From an uncultured Owenweeksia sp. (GTDB lineage: Bacteria > Bacteroidota > Bacteroidia > Flavobacteriales > Schleiferiaceae): DNA of 64,000 nt. This document shows positions 54,585 to 63,935 of this stretch, piece by piece. Positions within the stretch are counted from its first letter, which is position 1, and the number at the start of each line of letters is the position of its first letter. The stretch is taken from assembly GCA_937146805.1 (NCBI GenBank), contig CAKZRR010000057.1:1-64000 (forward strand), read 5' to 3'. Made by a program: the position numbers and the translations under genes. The notes under the pieces are model-generated. The model was given only the letters and a program-made list of their open reading frames with translations, had not been told where the DNA came from and made no database searches.

Positions 54585-56762
54585 TCAAAACCAGAAGCCT
54601 AAATTAATGTAGCTGTATATTTCGGAATGATTGGTGCTTTTTATAACGTGCAACTCAATAGGGCCTAAGGCACTATTAAAACCATAACCAAGTGCGTAAC
54701 CATCTAATATTACGCTACTTTCAATTATGTTTTGAAAGCTGTCTTCCAATTTCCCCCAATTACCTTTGACTAAAATGTAGTGGTTTTTAACAATCTCGAA
54801 GTTAGCATCTATTCGAACGACTAAAGTATTGTTTCCAATAAGCTCCATATACCGATACCCAAGAAAAGGCTGGATGGCATTAATGTAGTTTTGACCAAGG
54901 CTGCCTGCCAGGCTATTAAATGGATAATCAGGTGTTTCACCTATTGAGTTAAAAGTACGAATGCTAGGAACAAGTGTAAGTTTTTGATAAAGCGGTATAA
55001 CCTGCTTTAATTTAAATTGAAAGGTAGTGGTAGGTGGGTAAAAGTTTTGAAAATTTTGGTATCGTGAAATGAGTTCTGTTTTAAAGTAAACCTGTGAACC
55101 GCGCTTGGGGTAGTTGGCATTATCAAGATTATCGAAGTCTAAAAGCGCAAAGTAATTGATGTATTTTCTAAAAGAATCATCAAATGGTGTAATCGCCAAA
55201 TCTTGTGATAGTTCTACGCCCTCCAACTTAACTCCTCCTGCAATGGCAATTTGATCTTTAAAAGTAGATTGAAGATAAATTTCGGCCGAATAATCAAAGA
55301 AGTTGAGCTGAGTGGTAGGAGCAGCTTTTTCATAAAGCCTGGTTTTAAAACGGTTGGCTTTTAGCCTAATACCTGGCGAGGGAATAAGGCCTTTATCAAT
55401 GTAAAAGTTGAGCTCACCCCGAGGGCTTTGACCTATGGCCATGTCTAAATTAAGCTTGGTGTTTTTGATTAAAACATTTCGTTTTGAAAAATTAAGAAGA
55501 AGTGCAGTTTTAAAATCATCATCATAATGCAAACCTATTTTAAACTCAGCTAAAGACTGCTTTTCATCTACCTTTAAATGAAGGATATATCCTTTATTAT
55601 TTGGAGTTAAATTGTAACTGATGTGTTTGTAATATCCTGACCCATAGAGCTGGTCAATGCCTTTGTTAATTTTTTCAATATTGACTTCCCTATCAATTTT
55701 CACATTTAGTTTTCCAAGAATATAGGAGGGTTGGGTGGTTTGATTCCCTTCTATAGTTATATCACTTAACCAAAAATTGGAAAGGGGGATGGCTTCCTGT
55801 TTTTGATTTTTTGAAGCAGGTTGTGATTCGGCTAGTTGCTCTAATTTGGCCAGCTGCAAACGAGCGGCTTCTTCTCCAGCAATAAGCAGTTTGTCAAACT
55901 GATCGAAGGAAGTAATGCTGGCGCCCTCTAAATTAGGCTTTATATGTACATCGGTAGCGGCTAATTGCTCTTCATAATCTTTGGCATTAACAAAAGAGGC
56001 TGTTTGCTCTAATATTGCCATCATAGAACCAAGCTCCTCTTTGCTGTATAATAAATCTTGTACATCTATGCCAATCACGTGCTTTACGCCCTTCTTCTTT
56101 AGCTCCAGCACCGGGTAATTGTTTACCAAGCCGCCATCGCTGTAAAGCGTATCGTTAACGTAAAATGGAGTAAATAAGGAGGGGAAAGCAGAGCTGGCTC
56201 GTAAAGCATGGGCTAAATTGCCTTTTTCAAAAACTTTTAATTCTCCATTTTCCAGATTGGTGGCTACACATAAAAAGGGAATAGGGAATTCACGAAAATT
56301 TTTAAATTGATAGGATTGTTGGGTTAAATAGTTGAGCTCTTTTAAAATATATTGAGCGTAATTTAATGCACCAGGTAGAGCAATTTTTTTATTTGAAACA
56401 GGGAAAGTAAGAAGATATTTGCTGTCTGATTTTCGATCGTAATAACCCAAACGATTTCTTGGGATTTCGTTTGTAAGTAGCGCATCCCAATCAATTCTCC
56501 TAAATTCATCTTCAATCTGTTGTGCGCTATAACCTAAAGCATACAATGACCCTATTATGGCACCCATACTGGTGCCGGATATGTAATCTATTTGAAGGCC
56601 AGATTCTTCAATTACTTTTAAAACTCCAATTTGAGCAATGCATTTTGCGCCTCCCCCACTAAACACTAAACCCACGTTTTGTGTAGTATCTTTAGTAAGA
56701 TTTTGTGAACGAGCGGCAAATCCTATAAGTAGAACAAAAAATAGGGAAATACTTTTTTTCAC
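54585..56762 (-). CDS. Patatin-like phospholipase fused to a POTRA and outer-membrane barrel
   Basis: The 725-aa protein has a signal peptide (ISLFFVLLIGFAARSQ), a patatin domain (about 28-300) and a C-terminal barrel. The oxyanion hole is GGGAKCIAQIG, the nucleophile S65 is in SGTSMG and the acid is in SDGGLVNNYP. A POTRA-like segment follows (about 330-400). The last 300 residues are beta-barrel and end in NLGFWF. This layout is that of PlpD-type (type Vd) autotransporter lipases and their Bacteroidota relatives. It lies 4 bases after uvrC. Confidence 0.9.
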   Translation of the reverse strand: MKKSISLFFVLLIGFAARSQNLTKDTTQNVGLVFSGGGAKCIAQIGVLKVIEESGLQIDYISGTSMGAIIGSLYALGYSAQQIEDEFRRIDWDALLTNEIPRNRLGYYDRKSDSKYLLTFPVSNKKIALPGALNYAQYILKELNYLTQQSYQFKNFREFPIPFLCVATNLENGELKVFEKGNLAHALRASSAFPSLFTPFYVNDTLYSDGGLVNNYPVLELKKKGVKHVIGIDVQDLLYSKEELGSMMAILEQTASFVNAKDYEEQLAATDVHIKPNLEGASITSFDQFDKLLIAGEEAARLQLAKLEQLAESQPASKNQKQEAIPLSNFWLSDITIEGNQTTQPSYILGKLNVKIDREVNIEKINKGIDQLYGSGYYKHISYNLTPNNKGYILHLKVDEKQSLAEFKIGLHYDDDFKTALLLNFSKRNVLIKNTKLNLDMAIGQSPRGELNFYIDKGLIPSPGIRLKANRFKTRLYEKAAPTTQLNFFDYSAEIYLQSTFKDQIAIAGGVKLEGVELSQDLAITPFDDSFRKYINYFALLDFDNLDNANYPKRGSQVYFKTELISRYQNFQNFYPPTTTFQFKLKQVIPLYQKLTLVPSIRTFNSIGETPDYPFNSLAGSLGQNYINAIQPFLGYRYMELIGNNTLVVRIDANFEIVKNHYILVKGNWGKLEDSFQNIIESSVILDGYALGYGFNSALGPIELHVIKSTNHSEIYSYINLGFWF

Positions 56763-56766
56763 AGGC

Positions 56767-58566
56767 TTAGCTGTTGCTTTTAAAATGGTTATAAATTTTA
56801 CGTGCCTTGTCGATTCCTATTACGCTTTCAAGGTCGTTGAGGTTGGCACTTTTTACCTTTTTTACGGATTTAAACTTACGAAGTAATTCCTTTACAGTTG
56901 CTGGGCCAATACCTTTTATTTCATCTAGCTCAGATTTAAAGGTGCTATTACTTCTTTGTTTGCGGTGGTGAGTTATTCCAAAGCGGTGGGCTTCATCTCG
57001 CAGCCGTTGAATTACTTTTAGCGTTTCGGAGCGTTTATCTAGGTACAGTGGGTAGGGGTCGTTAGGAAAATAAATTTCTTCCAACCTCTTGGCAATCCCC
57101 AATATGGCAATTTTGCCTCGTAAGCCTAATGTTTCTAGCGCTTTTAAGGCAGAGCTAAGTTGGCCTTTGCCTCCGTCAATTACAATCAGTTGTGGCAAGG
57201 GTTTTTCTTCATCTAACAACCTGCGGTAGCGCCTATGTACGGCTTCTTCCATACTGGCAAAGTCATCTGGCCCCACCACCGTTTTTATGTTAAAATGACG
57301 GTAATCAGATTTACTTGGTTTGCCATTTTTAAAAACTACACAGGCTGCGACTGGGTTGGTACCTTGTATATTGGAATTGTCAAAACACTCTATATGTCTG
57401 GGCTCTTCTTGCAAGCGTAGATCTAGTTTCATTTGTGCCATAATACGGTTGGCGTGTCTATCCGGATCTACAATTTGTTCGTGTTTTAGTTTCTCTAACC
57501 TAAAGTATTTGGCATTTTTAAGACTAAGCTCTACCAAGTGGCGCTTATCTCCTTTCTGCGGTACTACCATTTTTAGCTCTGGAAAGTTGGTAGCAATACC
57601 GTGTGATAGATAAAGTTCTTTAGAGGTAGATTGAAATAGTGTGCGAATTTCAGGAATGCTCATTTCAAGAATTTCTTCTGGCGTTTCGTCTAGTTTTTTC
57701 TTTAGCTCTACCGTATGAGATTGCAGCACGGCACCATCAATTATCTTTAGGTAGTTAACATAGGCATACTCAGCATCGTTGAGCACTGAAAACACATCTA
57801 CGTTGGTAATAGTTGGGTGCACAACGGTAGATTTTGCTTGATATTTTTCTACTAACTCAATTTTTTCTTTGAGCTTTTGCGCCTCTTCAAACTCCAGATT
57901 TTCGGCCAGTGCTGCCATCTGTTTTTGCAGCATTATTTTTACCGCATTCAGGTTTCCCTTTATCAAGTTTCGGGCGGCAGCTACATCCAGTAGGTAATCT
58001 TCTTCATTTTGACGGTCCTCGCAAGGGCCTAAACATTTACCGATGTGGTATTCTAAGCAAATTCTAAACTTTTGTTGGCTCACATTTTCATGCGAAAGCG
58101 TTAGTTTACAGGTACGGATGTGGTACAATTGGCGAATAAGTTCTAGCACCGTGCGCATTACCTTTACAGAGGCATAAGGACCAAAATACTCGGAGCCATC
58201 CTTAGCTAAAATTCGTGTGGAGAATATGCGAGGAAAACGTTCTTTTTTGATGCAAATCCAAGGGTATGTTTTATCGTCTTTTAACTGAATATTATACCGC
58301 GGCTGATATTCTTTAATCAGGTTGTTTTCCAGTAATAACGCATCAAACTCGGTTTCAGTTACTATAATTTTTAAGTCCTCAATTTTTTTAACCAGTAGGT
58401 AGGTTTTGGCAGAATCATGCTTTTTAGTGAAGTAAGAGGATACCCTTTTTTTAAGGTCTTTGGCTTTACCTATATAAATGATTTTCCCTTCCTTATCCAA
58501 ATGTTGGTACACCCCTGGGCTATTGGGTAAGGTTTTTAGGATGTTCTTTATTTTGTCAGAGGCCAT
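56767..58566 (-). CDS. uvrC: Excinuclease ABC subunit C
   Basis: The 599-aa protein has the N-terminal GIY-YIG nuclease (PNSPGVYQHLDKEGKIIYIGKAK), the central Cys cluster (RTCKLTLSH...KCLGPCEDRQNEEDY), a UVR motif, the RNase H-like C-terminal nuclease (IECFDNSNIQGTNPVAACVVF; LIVIDGGKGQLSSAL) and tandem helix-hairpin-helix (LDEIKGIGPATVKELL). It makes both incisions in nucleotide excision repair. Confidence 0.96.
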   Translation of the reverse strand: MASDKIKNILKTLPNSPGVYQHLDKEGKIIYIGKAKDLKKRVSSYFTKKHDSAKTYLLVKKIEDLKIIVTETEFDALLLENNLIKEYQPRYNIQLKDDKTYPWICIKKERFPRIFSTRILAKDGSEYFGPYASVKVMRTVLELIRQLYHIRTCKLTLSHENVSQQKFRICLEYHIGKCLGPCEDRQNEEDYLLDVAAARNLIKGNLNAVKIMLQKQMAALAENLEFEEAQKLKEKIELVEKYQAKSTVVHPTITNVDVFSVLNDAEYAYVNYLKIIDGAVLQSHTVELKKKLDETPEEILEMSIPEIRTLFQSTSKELYLSHGIATNFPELKMVVPQKGDKRHLVELSLKNAKYFRLEKLKHEQIVDPDRHANRIMAQMKLDLRLQEEPRHIECFDNSNIQGTNPVAACVVFKNGKPSKSDYRHFNIKTVVGPDDFASMEEAVHRRYRRLLDEEKPLPQLIVIDGGKGQLSSALKALETLGLRGKIAILGIAKRLEEIYFPNDPYPLYLDKRSETLKVIQRLRDEAHRFGITHHRKQRSNSTFKSELDEIKGIGPATVKELLRKFKSVKKVKSANLNDLESVIGIDKARKIYNHFKSNS

Positions 58567-58594
58567 TAGGCAAAAATAGTTATCCTTGTGGCTT

Positions 58595-58978
58595 ATGATT
58601 AAGGTAGCCTGTGCAATTATTAAAAATAATAACCACTATTTGTTGGCTAAACGCTCAGCTAGTATGGAACATCCTGAACATTGGGAGTTTCCTGGCGGCA
58701 AAATATTATCGCACGAAAGTGCTAAACAGGCCATAATGCGTGAAATTAAAGAAGAGTTGAATGCCTTGGTAAGACCTATAAAAATGGAGGAGCCATTGCA
58801 CTGGGTTTACCCGAATAAAGAAATTGAATTAATAGCGGTACACTGTGAGTTACTATCTAAAAAGATAGAACTGACTGAACACGCAGCATGGCAGTGGATG
58901 ACGGCTGAGGAGTTAGAAGACTGTCAGCTTTTAGAAGCGGATAGAGCTTTATTTCAACAAATTACCAGTTCGTCTTAA
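58595..58978 (+). CDS. MutT-like Nudix (d)NTP pyrophosphohydrolase
   Basis: The 127-aa protein has a full Nudix box, GGKILSHESAKQAIMREIKEEL, here in parts: GGKILSHESAKQA then REIKEEL. WEFPGG precedes it. It probably cleans oxidised nucleotides. I use the ATG at 58,595; a TTG nine bases earlier is possible. The 3' end overlaps the convergent serine hydrolase by 17 bases. Confidence 0.9.
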   Translation: MIKVACAIIKNNNHYLLAKRSASMEHPEHWEFPGGKILSHESAKQAIMREIKEELNALVRPIKMEEPLHWVYPNKEIELIAVHCELLSKKIELTEHAAWQWMTAEELEDCQLLEADRALFQQITSSS

Positions 58979-60101
58979 GTACTTCTTCTACAATTACCTT
59001 AAAGTCTTTAGGGTGGTGGTTTTCATTGGCCAAGCGTTTATGGCCTAGTCTACAAATCACCATTTCTTTTTCGGGAATTACAATAATGTACTGGCCACCA
59101 ATTCCGCGCAAATAAAACACTGGCATACCTTGTTGCGATCGATATAGCCAAAATGAATAGCCGTAATAGGAAGCGAGCTGCCCGGTGGTGGCTATTTTTA
59201 CAAATGCAGAATCAATGAGTTGGTTTCCTTTCCAGTTTCCTTGGCGCAACAACAATTGCCCAATACGTGCAAAATCTCGAGCATTGGAGTTAAATCCTGC
59301 ATAAGCTATTTCGGTTCCATCGGCTTTGTCTAGCAGCCAAAGTGCATTTTCTTCTGCACCTATTGGGTTCCAAAGCATTTCCTGGGCATACTCAGCCAAA
59401 GGCCTACCTGTTGCATTAATAACCGCCATACCCAATAATTGTGTGGCGCCACTTTGGTAGCTGTATTTTTCTTGAGGTGGTTGATTTACAGTAACCTTGG
59501 TAAGCATTGTTTGACTAATATCACTTCCGTAGTAGGATTGAGCCGTAATATCAAAAGGGTTTGAGTATTGCTCGTTCCAACTAAGGCCGGCCGACATGGT
59601 GGCCAACCCCGAAAGGCGCAACTCGCCTGAGTACTCACCTCCTAAACCGGGTAAATATTTTGCTACATCATCATCCCAATCTCTAAAATGGCCATGCTGA
59701 ATAGCTATTTGTGTAAGCATAGTGGTAATGCTCTTTGCCATGCTAAAACTGTTAGAGTGTGATTGTGCATTGTAACCATCCCAGTATTCTTCAAAAATTA
59801 AGGAGTCGTTTTTGGCTACAACAAAGGCCACCGTACCTAGTTTTTGAAGCAAATTATGTAAGCTATCACTAATTTTTACTTCGTTAAAGTTTGGAGAGAT
59901 AGGCCAAGGCTGTCCTTCGCGGGCTTCAATGATTCGGGTGTCAAACTCTTGCCAATCAGCAATGTGAGGGCCTGTTTCACCCATTAGGTAGGTAGCGCGT
60001 AGTGCCTTCCAAAAGTGGTTGTTCCCGGTTAAGGCAATGGTGAGTGCCCCTAAACCCAGGATGATAATGAGCACTAAAAAAAAGCGAAAAAGGTATTTCA
60101 T
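58962..60101 (-). CDS. Serine hydrolase (beta-lactamase/PBP-like class C fold)
   Basis: The 379-aa protein has one N-terminal membrane segment (LFRFFLVLIIILGLGAL). The catalytic motif is S120-x-x-K123 (SFSMAKS), with YSYQSG as the Y-x-N/S motif region. Class-C-type serine hydrolases of this kind act as D-aminopeptidases, esterases or unknown peptidases. Beta-lactamase activity should not be assumed. It is envelope-associated and alone. Confidence 0.88.
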   Translation of the reverse strand: MKYLFRFFLVLIIILGLGALTIALTGNNHFWKALRATYLMGETGPHIADWQEFDTRIIEAREGQPWPISPNFNEVKISDSLHNLLQKLGTVAFVVAKNDSLIFEEYWDGYNAQSHSNSFSMAKSITTMLTQIAIQHGHFRDWDDDVAKYLPGLGGEYSGELRLSGLATMSAGLSWNEQYSNPFDITAQSYYGSDISQTMLTKVTVNQPPQEKYSYQSGATQLLGMAVINATGRPLAEYAQEMLWNPIGAEENALWLLDKADGTEIAYAGFNSNARDFARIGQLLLRQGNWKGNQLIDSAFVKIATTGQLASYYGYSFWLYRSQQGMPVFYLRGIGGQYIIVIPEKEMVICRLGHKRLANENHHPKDFKVIVEEVLKTNW

Positions 60102-60305
60102 AGGTGAGCAAATATGTGCCCTTAAAAGTAGTAAAATAGCAATGGAAGAGGAGCGCCCATTTTAACAGGTAATAAACCTAAAAAATGACGCTCCATCCAC
60201 CTAACAAACCTCCCTTGATTAGTTTAGTTATTTTTTGAGAATACCGATTTTGTAAATATATGATCGTGCTGCGTTATCTCTTTAATGCGTGCAGTATCGT
60301 AAAAT

Positions 60306-61454
60306 CTACATTACCAATAACCTGTTACCTGTAAAATTAAATTGATCCCATTTAGCTAATGGGTGAAAGTTAGCGGCTTGCATATCTCTAAAGATTCTTT
60401 CAAGCGTGTTTCCCTTATAAAAACTTGCGCCACCTGCTACTTCCATAGCTTCGCGCACTAGGGTTTGGCAAGCATCTACTACATTGGTTTTTAAACTCAA
60501 CATTTCGATGGAGTTATCCTTATCAAGTTTAAATTGAAAGTTATCCGTAATGTTTACCATAGCCTTATATTGAGCTTGGGCGGCTACTAATTGATTGTTT
60601 AATTTTCCGATCATGGCAGGTATGTGGCTTTTTTCATCTCTCATTTTTTTGGCTTTGTTTAAGGCCAGCTCAAAAGCTTTTTCGGCCATACCTACATAGC
60701 ACGACATGATAAGAGGCATAGCAATAGACAATACAAGGTTCCATACTGGGTGGTAAGCATCTCTATCACGTTGTAAGGCGATAGCATTTTTAGGAATAAA
60801 AACATTTTCAAAGACGATGGCTTGAGAACCGGTTCCTCTCATTCCCATTACATTCCAGTCGTTTTTTAGTGAAACGCCCGAAGCGTTTAATGCCACCGGA
60901 AAGTGCAATACCTTCCAGGTGCCATCCTCTGCTATTAAGGGTGCGCTGGTAACAGCTACATTACCAACGGCTGATTGGCTAGCAAAATGCTTTTGAGCCG
61001 AAAAGAGATAACCTCCTTCCGTTGGCTTTAGTTCTCCATTAGACCCCAACCAGTCTCGAGCTCCGGTGCTTACCAAAACAATTTGATTGGAGACTACTTT
61101 CTCTAAAGTGGCTTGACCTTCTCCTTTGTGTATATACTTATAAACAGTGGCGGCCACCAAGTGCTGATGCATGGAAAGAGCAAGTGCGGTAGAGCCACAG
61201 TATTGGGCTATAATGCGTAAGCAATTGGCCATTTCGGTATGGCTCATGCCACCACCACCGAGCTCTGATGGAACAAGTGCGGAGAAGAAACCTTCTTCTT
61301 TTAACTCATCATAATTTGTTGATACAAAGGATCCCTCCACATCATGTGTGTGAGCCCTTTTTTCGAATTCTTTACCAAGCTTGTGGCACATGGCGGCCCA
61401 ATTTTTTGGAGTTTTTTCAACTTTTATTGAGCCACTAGTTTTTGTTGTAATCAT
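60306..61454 (-). CDS. Acyl-CoA dehydrogenase-family flavoprotein
   Basis: Starting at the ATG at 61,454, the protein has 382 aa. ACAD-fold segments are YDELKEEGFFSALVPSELGG, GSTALALSMHQHLVA, WNVMGMRGTGSQAIVFENV and AMEVAGGASFYKGNTLERIF. The usual catalytic-Glu motif YEGT near the C-terminus is absent; RDMQAANFHPL stands there instead. This is typical of the monooxygenase-like branch (DszC/SfnC type). It follows mddA by 20 bases, so it may act on an organosulfur compound. The substrate is inferred. Confidence 0.8.
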   Translation of the reverse strand: MITTKTSGSIKVEKTPKNWAAMCHKLGKEFEKRAHTHDVEGSFVSTNYDELKEEGFFSALVPSELGGGGMSHTEMANCLRIIAQYCGSTALALSMHQHLVAATVYKYIHKGEGQATLEKVVSNQIVLVSTGARDWLGSNGELKPTEGGYLFSAQKHFASQSAVGNVAVTSAPLIAEDGTWKVLHFPVALNASGVSLKNDWNVMGMRGTGSQAIVFENVFIPKNAIALQRDRDAYHPVWNLVLSIAMPLIMSCYVGMAEKAFELALNKAKKMRDEKSHIPAMIGKLNNQLVAAQAQYKAMVNITDNFQFKLDKDNSIEMLSLKTNVVDACQTLVREAMEVAGGASFYKGNTLERIFRDMQAANFHPLAKWDQFNFTGNRLLVM

Positions 61455-61474
61455 AGTTAGGGTTTTTTGTTTAG

Positions 61475-62203
61475 TTACTTTGAAAAGGGAACAAACATGG
61501 GAGTTTGTTTGCGGTATTGATTGTATTGGGATCCAAATTCTTTCTCCATATCTTTTTCCTCGAAAAGAGTGCCGATAATAAAGTACATGCTTAGGGCAAG
61601 AGCAAAAATCAAGTGAGTTACACTCATATTGGGCGTTGCCCACAGACCTACAATACCGCCAAAATAAAGGGGATGTCTTACTATTTTGTAAAAGCCTTTA
61701 ACTCTAAAATGCAAGGGAGTATATGGTTTGCCAGTTAATTCAAAATAGGTTTGACGCAAGCCAAATAGATCAAAATGATTTATTTGAAAAGTGCTAATGA
61801 ATAGAATAGACCATCCAATAAAGAATAGAATGTAAAGCGTGATGTAGCCAAAGGAATCTGCGGGTACTTGCCAAATTATTCCACCAATGGGCTCCCATTG
61901 GTGCACTAAAAAGCTAAGTAGAAGCCCAGAAACCAGAACAAAAGTGCTGCGCTCAACCGGAGCGGGTATAACCGAGGAAATCCATTTCTTGAATTTAGGA
62001 CGAGCCATAATACTATGCTGTAATCCAAAAAGGGCGACCAATCCCAAGTTTTTAAGTAGAGCTATCCACCAAGGAAGGTTGGGATCTCTGTCAATAGAGA
62101 TTTCGGGAATTAGGTTACTCGTTGATAAAATCCAAAAAAGTAAGGCAGCAAATCCAACAGCATAAGCCACTATTGAATAGGAAAACATAATTGTCTTTTT
62201 CAT
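61475..62203 (-). CDS. mddA: Methanethiol S-methyltransferase (MddA-like)
   Basis: The 242-aa membrane protein has five or six helices and the NnrU/isoprenylcysteine-methyltransferase-like C-terminus: FRVKGFYKIVRHPLYFGGIVG and LFEEKDMEKEFGSQYNQYRK. The N-terminal LFGLQHSIMARPKFKKW is typical of MddA. MddA makes dimethyl sulfide from methanethiol and S-adenosylmethionine. The closely related NnrU-like proteins cannot be excluded. It heads an operon with an ACAD-like gene and is divergent in control from the AraC gene upstream. Confidence 0.75.
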   Translation of the reverse strand: MKKTIMFSYSIVAYAVGFAALLFWILSTSNLIPEISIDRDPNLPWWIALLKNLGLVALFGLQHSIMARPKFKKWISSVIPAPVERSTFVLVSGLLLSFLVHQWEPIGGIIWQVPADSFGYITLYILFFIGWSILFISTFQINHFDLFGLRQTYFELTGKPYTPLHFRVKGFYKIVRHPLYFGGIVGLWATPNMSVTHLIFALALSMYFIIGTLFEEKDMEKEFGSQYNQYRKQTPMFVPFSK

Positions 62204-62221
62204 AGTTAATTAATTTTGAGG

Positions 62222-62289
62222 CAAAAATATCAGGCCGATAGGGCGCCGAGTTTTCTATTTGGCTCAAAAAATTATCTATAAAGCTCAAA
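62222..62289 (-). promoter_or_regulatory. mddA promoter region with AraC-type direct repeats
   Basis: Minus-strand TATTTTTG at 62,229-62,222 fits the -7 consensus. Upstream lie direct repeats GCTCAAA at 62,262-62,268 and 62,283-62,289, 21 bases apart (two helical turns), the spacing of AraC half-sites. They sit just behind the expected -33 position. Confidence 0.4.
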
Positions 62290-62302
62290 GTGATGAATAA
62301 AG

Positions 62303-63172
62303 TTAGCCCGCTATTTTTTCACTTTTGTACTGACTAGGGGTTAGCCCGAAGTGTTCCTTAAAGAGTTTGTTAAAATGTGAAACGTTTCGGAACCCGCATT
62401 CAAAGCACACTTCGCTCATGTTTAGCTCAGAAGAAATTAATAGGCTACGGGCATATTGTAACCGTTTGCTATTGAGCCAGTTTCGGGGGGTATCATTGTA
62501 CTTTTTCTTAAAATCACGTTTAAAGGTGGCCAGGCTTCGTCCGCTAAGCCGTGCGTACTCATCCATATCTAAATCGAAATGAAAATTCTTTTGCATTACT
62601 GTATCTAGATCTGTTTTGGAAGTTTGATGGAGCGTGTTGAGCCAGCAAAGGAGATTTCGGTTGGCAGGATCAATAGCGATAAGGTTTAGCAGTTCTTTTA
62701 CCTTAAGATTTACTAATTCGGTGCTTATTTTTTCGCTTTGTTGGAGGTAGTTAAATACGGTAAAATATAAACTTTCGAGTAGGGGCGTATGGGGTATTTC
62801 AAAGACTTGCTCTCGCGGTACACCCGGCTTTGGAATTTTTGGAACACTGGTATTCTCTTCAATAAAGTTACGCAAATAATCATCCGATAAAAAGAAAAGA
62901 AGCACGCTGGATTCTTCATCAAAGTATTGCTTGGTGTTATACACACCTTTACGTAGTAATAGGGAGTTCCCTGTGGTGGCACTATATGTTTTGTCCACGG
63001 CAGTCCAGTCTTTACGCCCGTTTAGCACATAGCATAATACATTGGCTTCCGTCCATAATTTAAAGTCCTCGGCCTTTATGGGATTTTTGAATTCTACAAA
63101 AACACAACCATCGCCTATCAGTTTTCTGTTGGTGTAATGATCTCTAAAGTGTTCGTATAAATCAACAATCAT
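62303..63172 (-). CDS. AraC-family transcriptional regulator
   Basis: The 289-aa protein (ATG at 63,172; a TTG at 63,196 is possible) has two C-terminal helix-turn-helix units. They are marked by YARLSGRSLATFKRDFKKKY and then VCFECGFRNVSHFNKLFKEH, followed by GLTPSQYK. The N-terminal sensing half resembles those that bind small molecules but gives no specific match. It lies upstream of mddA on the same strand and likely controls it through the GCTCAAA repeats. Confidence 0.92.
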   Translation of the reverse strand: MIVDLYEHFRDHYTNRKLIGDGCVFVEFKNPIKAEDFKLWTEANVLCYVLNGRKDWTAVDKTYSATTGNSLLLRKGVYNTKQYFDEESSVLLFFLSDDYLRNFIEENTSVPKIPKPGVPREQVFEIPHTPLLESLYFTVFNYLQQSEKISTELVNLKVKELLNLIAIDPANRNLLCWLNTLHQTSKTDLDTVMQKNFHFDLDMDEYARLSGRSLATFKRDFKKKYNDTPRNWLNSKRLQYARSLLISSELNMSEVCFECGFRNVSHFNKLFKEHFGLTPSQYKSEKIAG

Positions 63173-63215
63173 GGTAAGGATGCAGTTATCCTTCAAAGTT
63201 ACAAATTACGAAGCA

Positions 63216-63935
63216 TTAGCTTATCGGCTTGACTTCAAACAGTTCTTCAAAATAAAGTTTGGTTTTATCGGCTACTTCTTGCATCGGAACATGGTGGCCA
63301 ACTTCTTGCGCCAATGAAGTGACTTTTTTGTTGGCAATACCACAGGGTACAATATGATTAAAATAGCTGAGGTTGGTGTTTACATTAAAGGCCCAACCAT
63401 GCATGGTAACCCAACGGCTGGCACGAAGGCCTAAGGCTAAAATTTTCCGAGCCTTTGGAGTACCAACATCCAACCAAACGCCCGTTTCGGTGTTAGATCG
63501 CTCACCTTTAAGGTTATAAAAAGCCATTACTTTTATGAAAACTTCTTCTAGCAAACGAAGGTAGCGGTGCACATCGGTAAAAAAATGTTCTAAGTCTAAA
63601 ATAGGATAGCCCACCAATTGACCTGGGCCATGATAGGTAATATCGCCACCTCTGTTTATTTGATAAAATTGAGCTTCTAATTGCTGAAGCTTAGCTTGAT
63701 CTATCAGTAGATTGGATTTTTTGCCATTTTTACCCAAGGTATAAGTATGCGGGTGTTCACATAAAAGCAAATGATTTTGGATAGACTTTTGCTGGGCTAA
63801 AGGAGTATGGCGGTTGTTGAGTTTTTGACCAAGGATGGCGTCAAAAAGCTCCTTTTGCAGGTCCCAAGCGGCTTTGTAATCAATTAACCCTAAATCTTTA
63901 AAGTGTACTTTTTTTACTGCGGCAGTTTTGATAAT
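63216..63935 (-). CDS. lipB: Lipoyl(octanoyl) transferase
   Basis: LipB moves octanoyl from acyl carrier protein to lipoyl domains. The catalytic Cys is in HIVPCGI with the lysine in KKVTSLAQ, and GRGGDI-type INRGGDITYHGPGQLV gives the substrate loop. Family sequence continues upstream of the TTG at 63,770: VHFKDLGLIDYKAAW is encoded in frame. No ATG, GTG or TTG precedes it before the stop; an ATT at 63,935 is the most reasonable start (239 aa), overlapping the upstream gene by 22 bases. The next best start, TTG at 63,770, would delete about 55 conserved residues. Confidence 0.88.
   Translation of the reverse strand: MIKTAAVKKVHFKDLGLIDYKAAWDLQKELFDAILGQKLNNRHTPLAQQKSIQNHLLLCEHPHTYTLGKNGKKSNLLIDQAKLQQLEAQFYQINRGGDITYHGPGQLVGYPILDLEHFFTDVHRYLRLLEEVFIKVMAFYNLKGERSNTETGVWLDVGTPKARKILALGLRASRWVTMHGWAFNVNTNLSYFNHIVPCGIANKKVTSLAQEVGHHVPMQEVADKTKLYFEELFEVKPIS

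Noticed and set aside
58962-60101. Serine hydrolase as a beta-lactamase resistance gene
   Set aside because: The fold is shared by many esterases and peptidases, and nothing in the sequence or context supports antibiotic hydrolysis.
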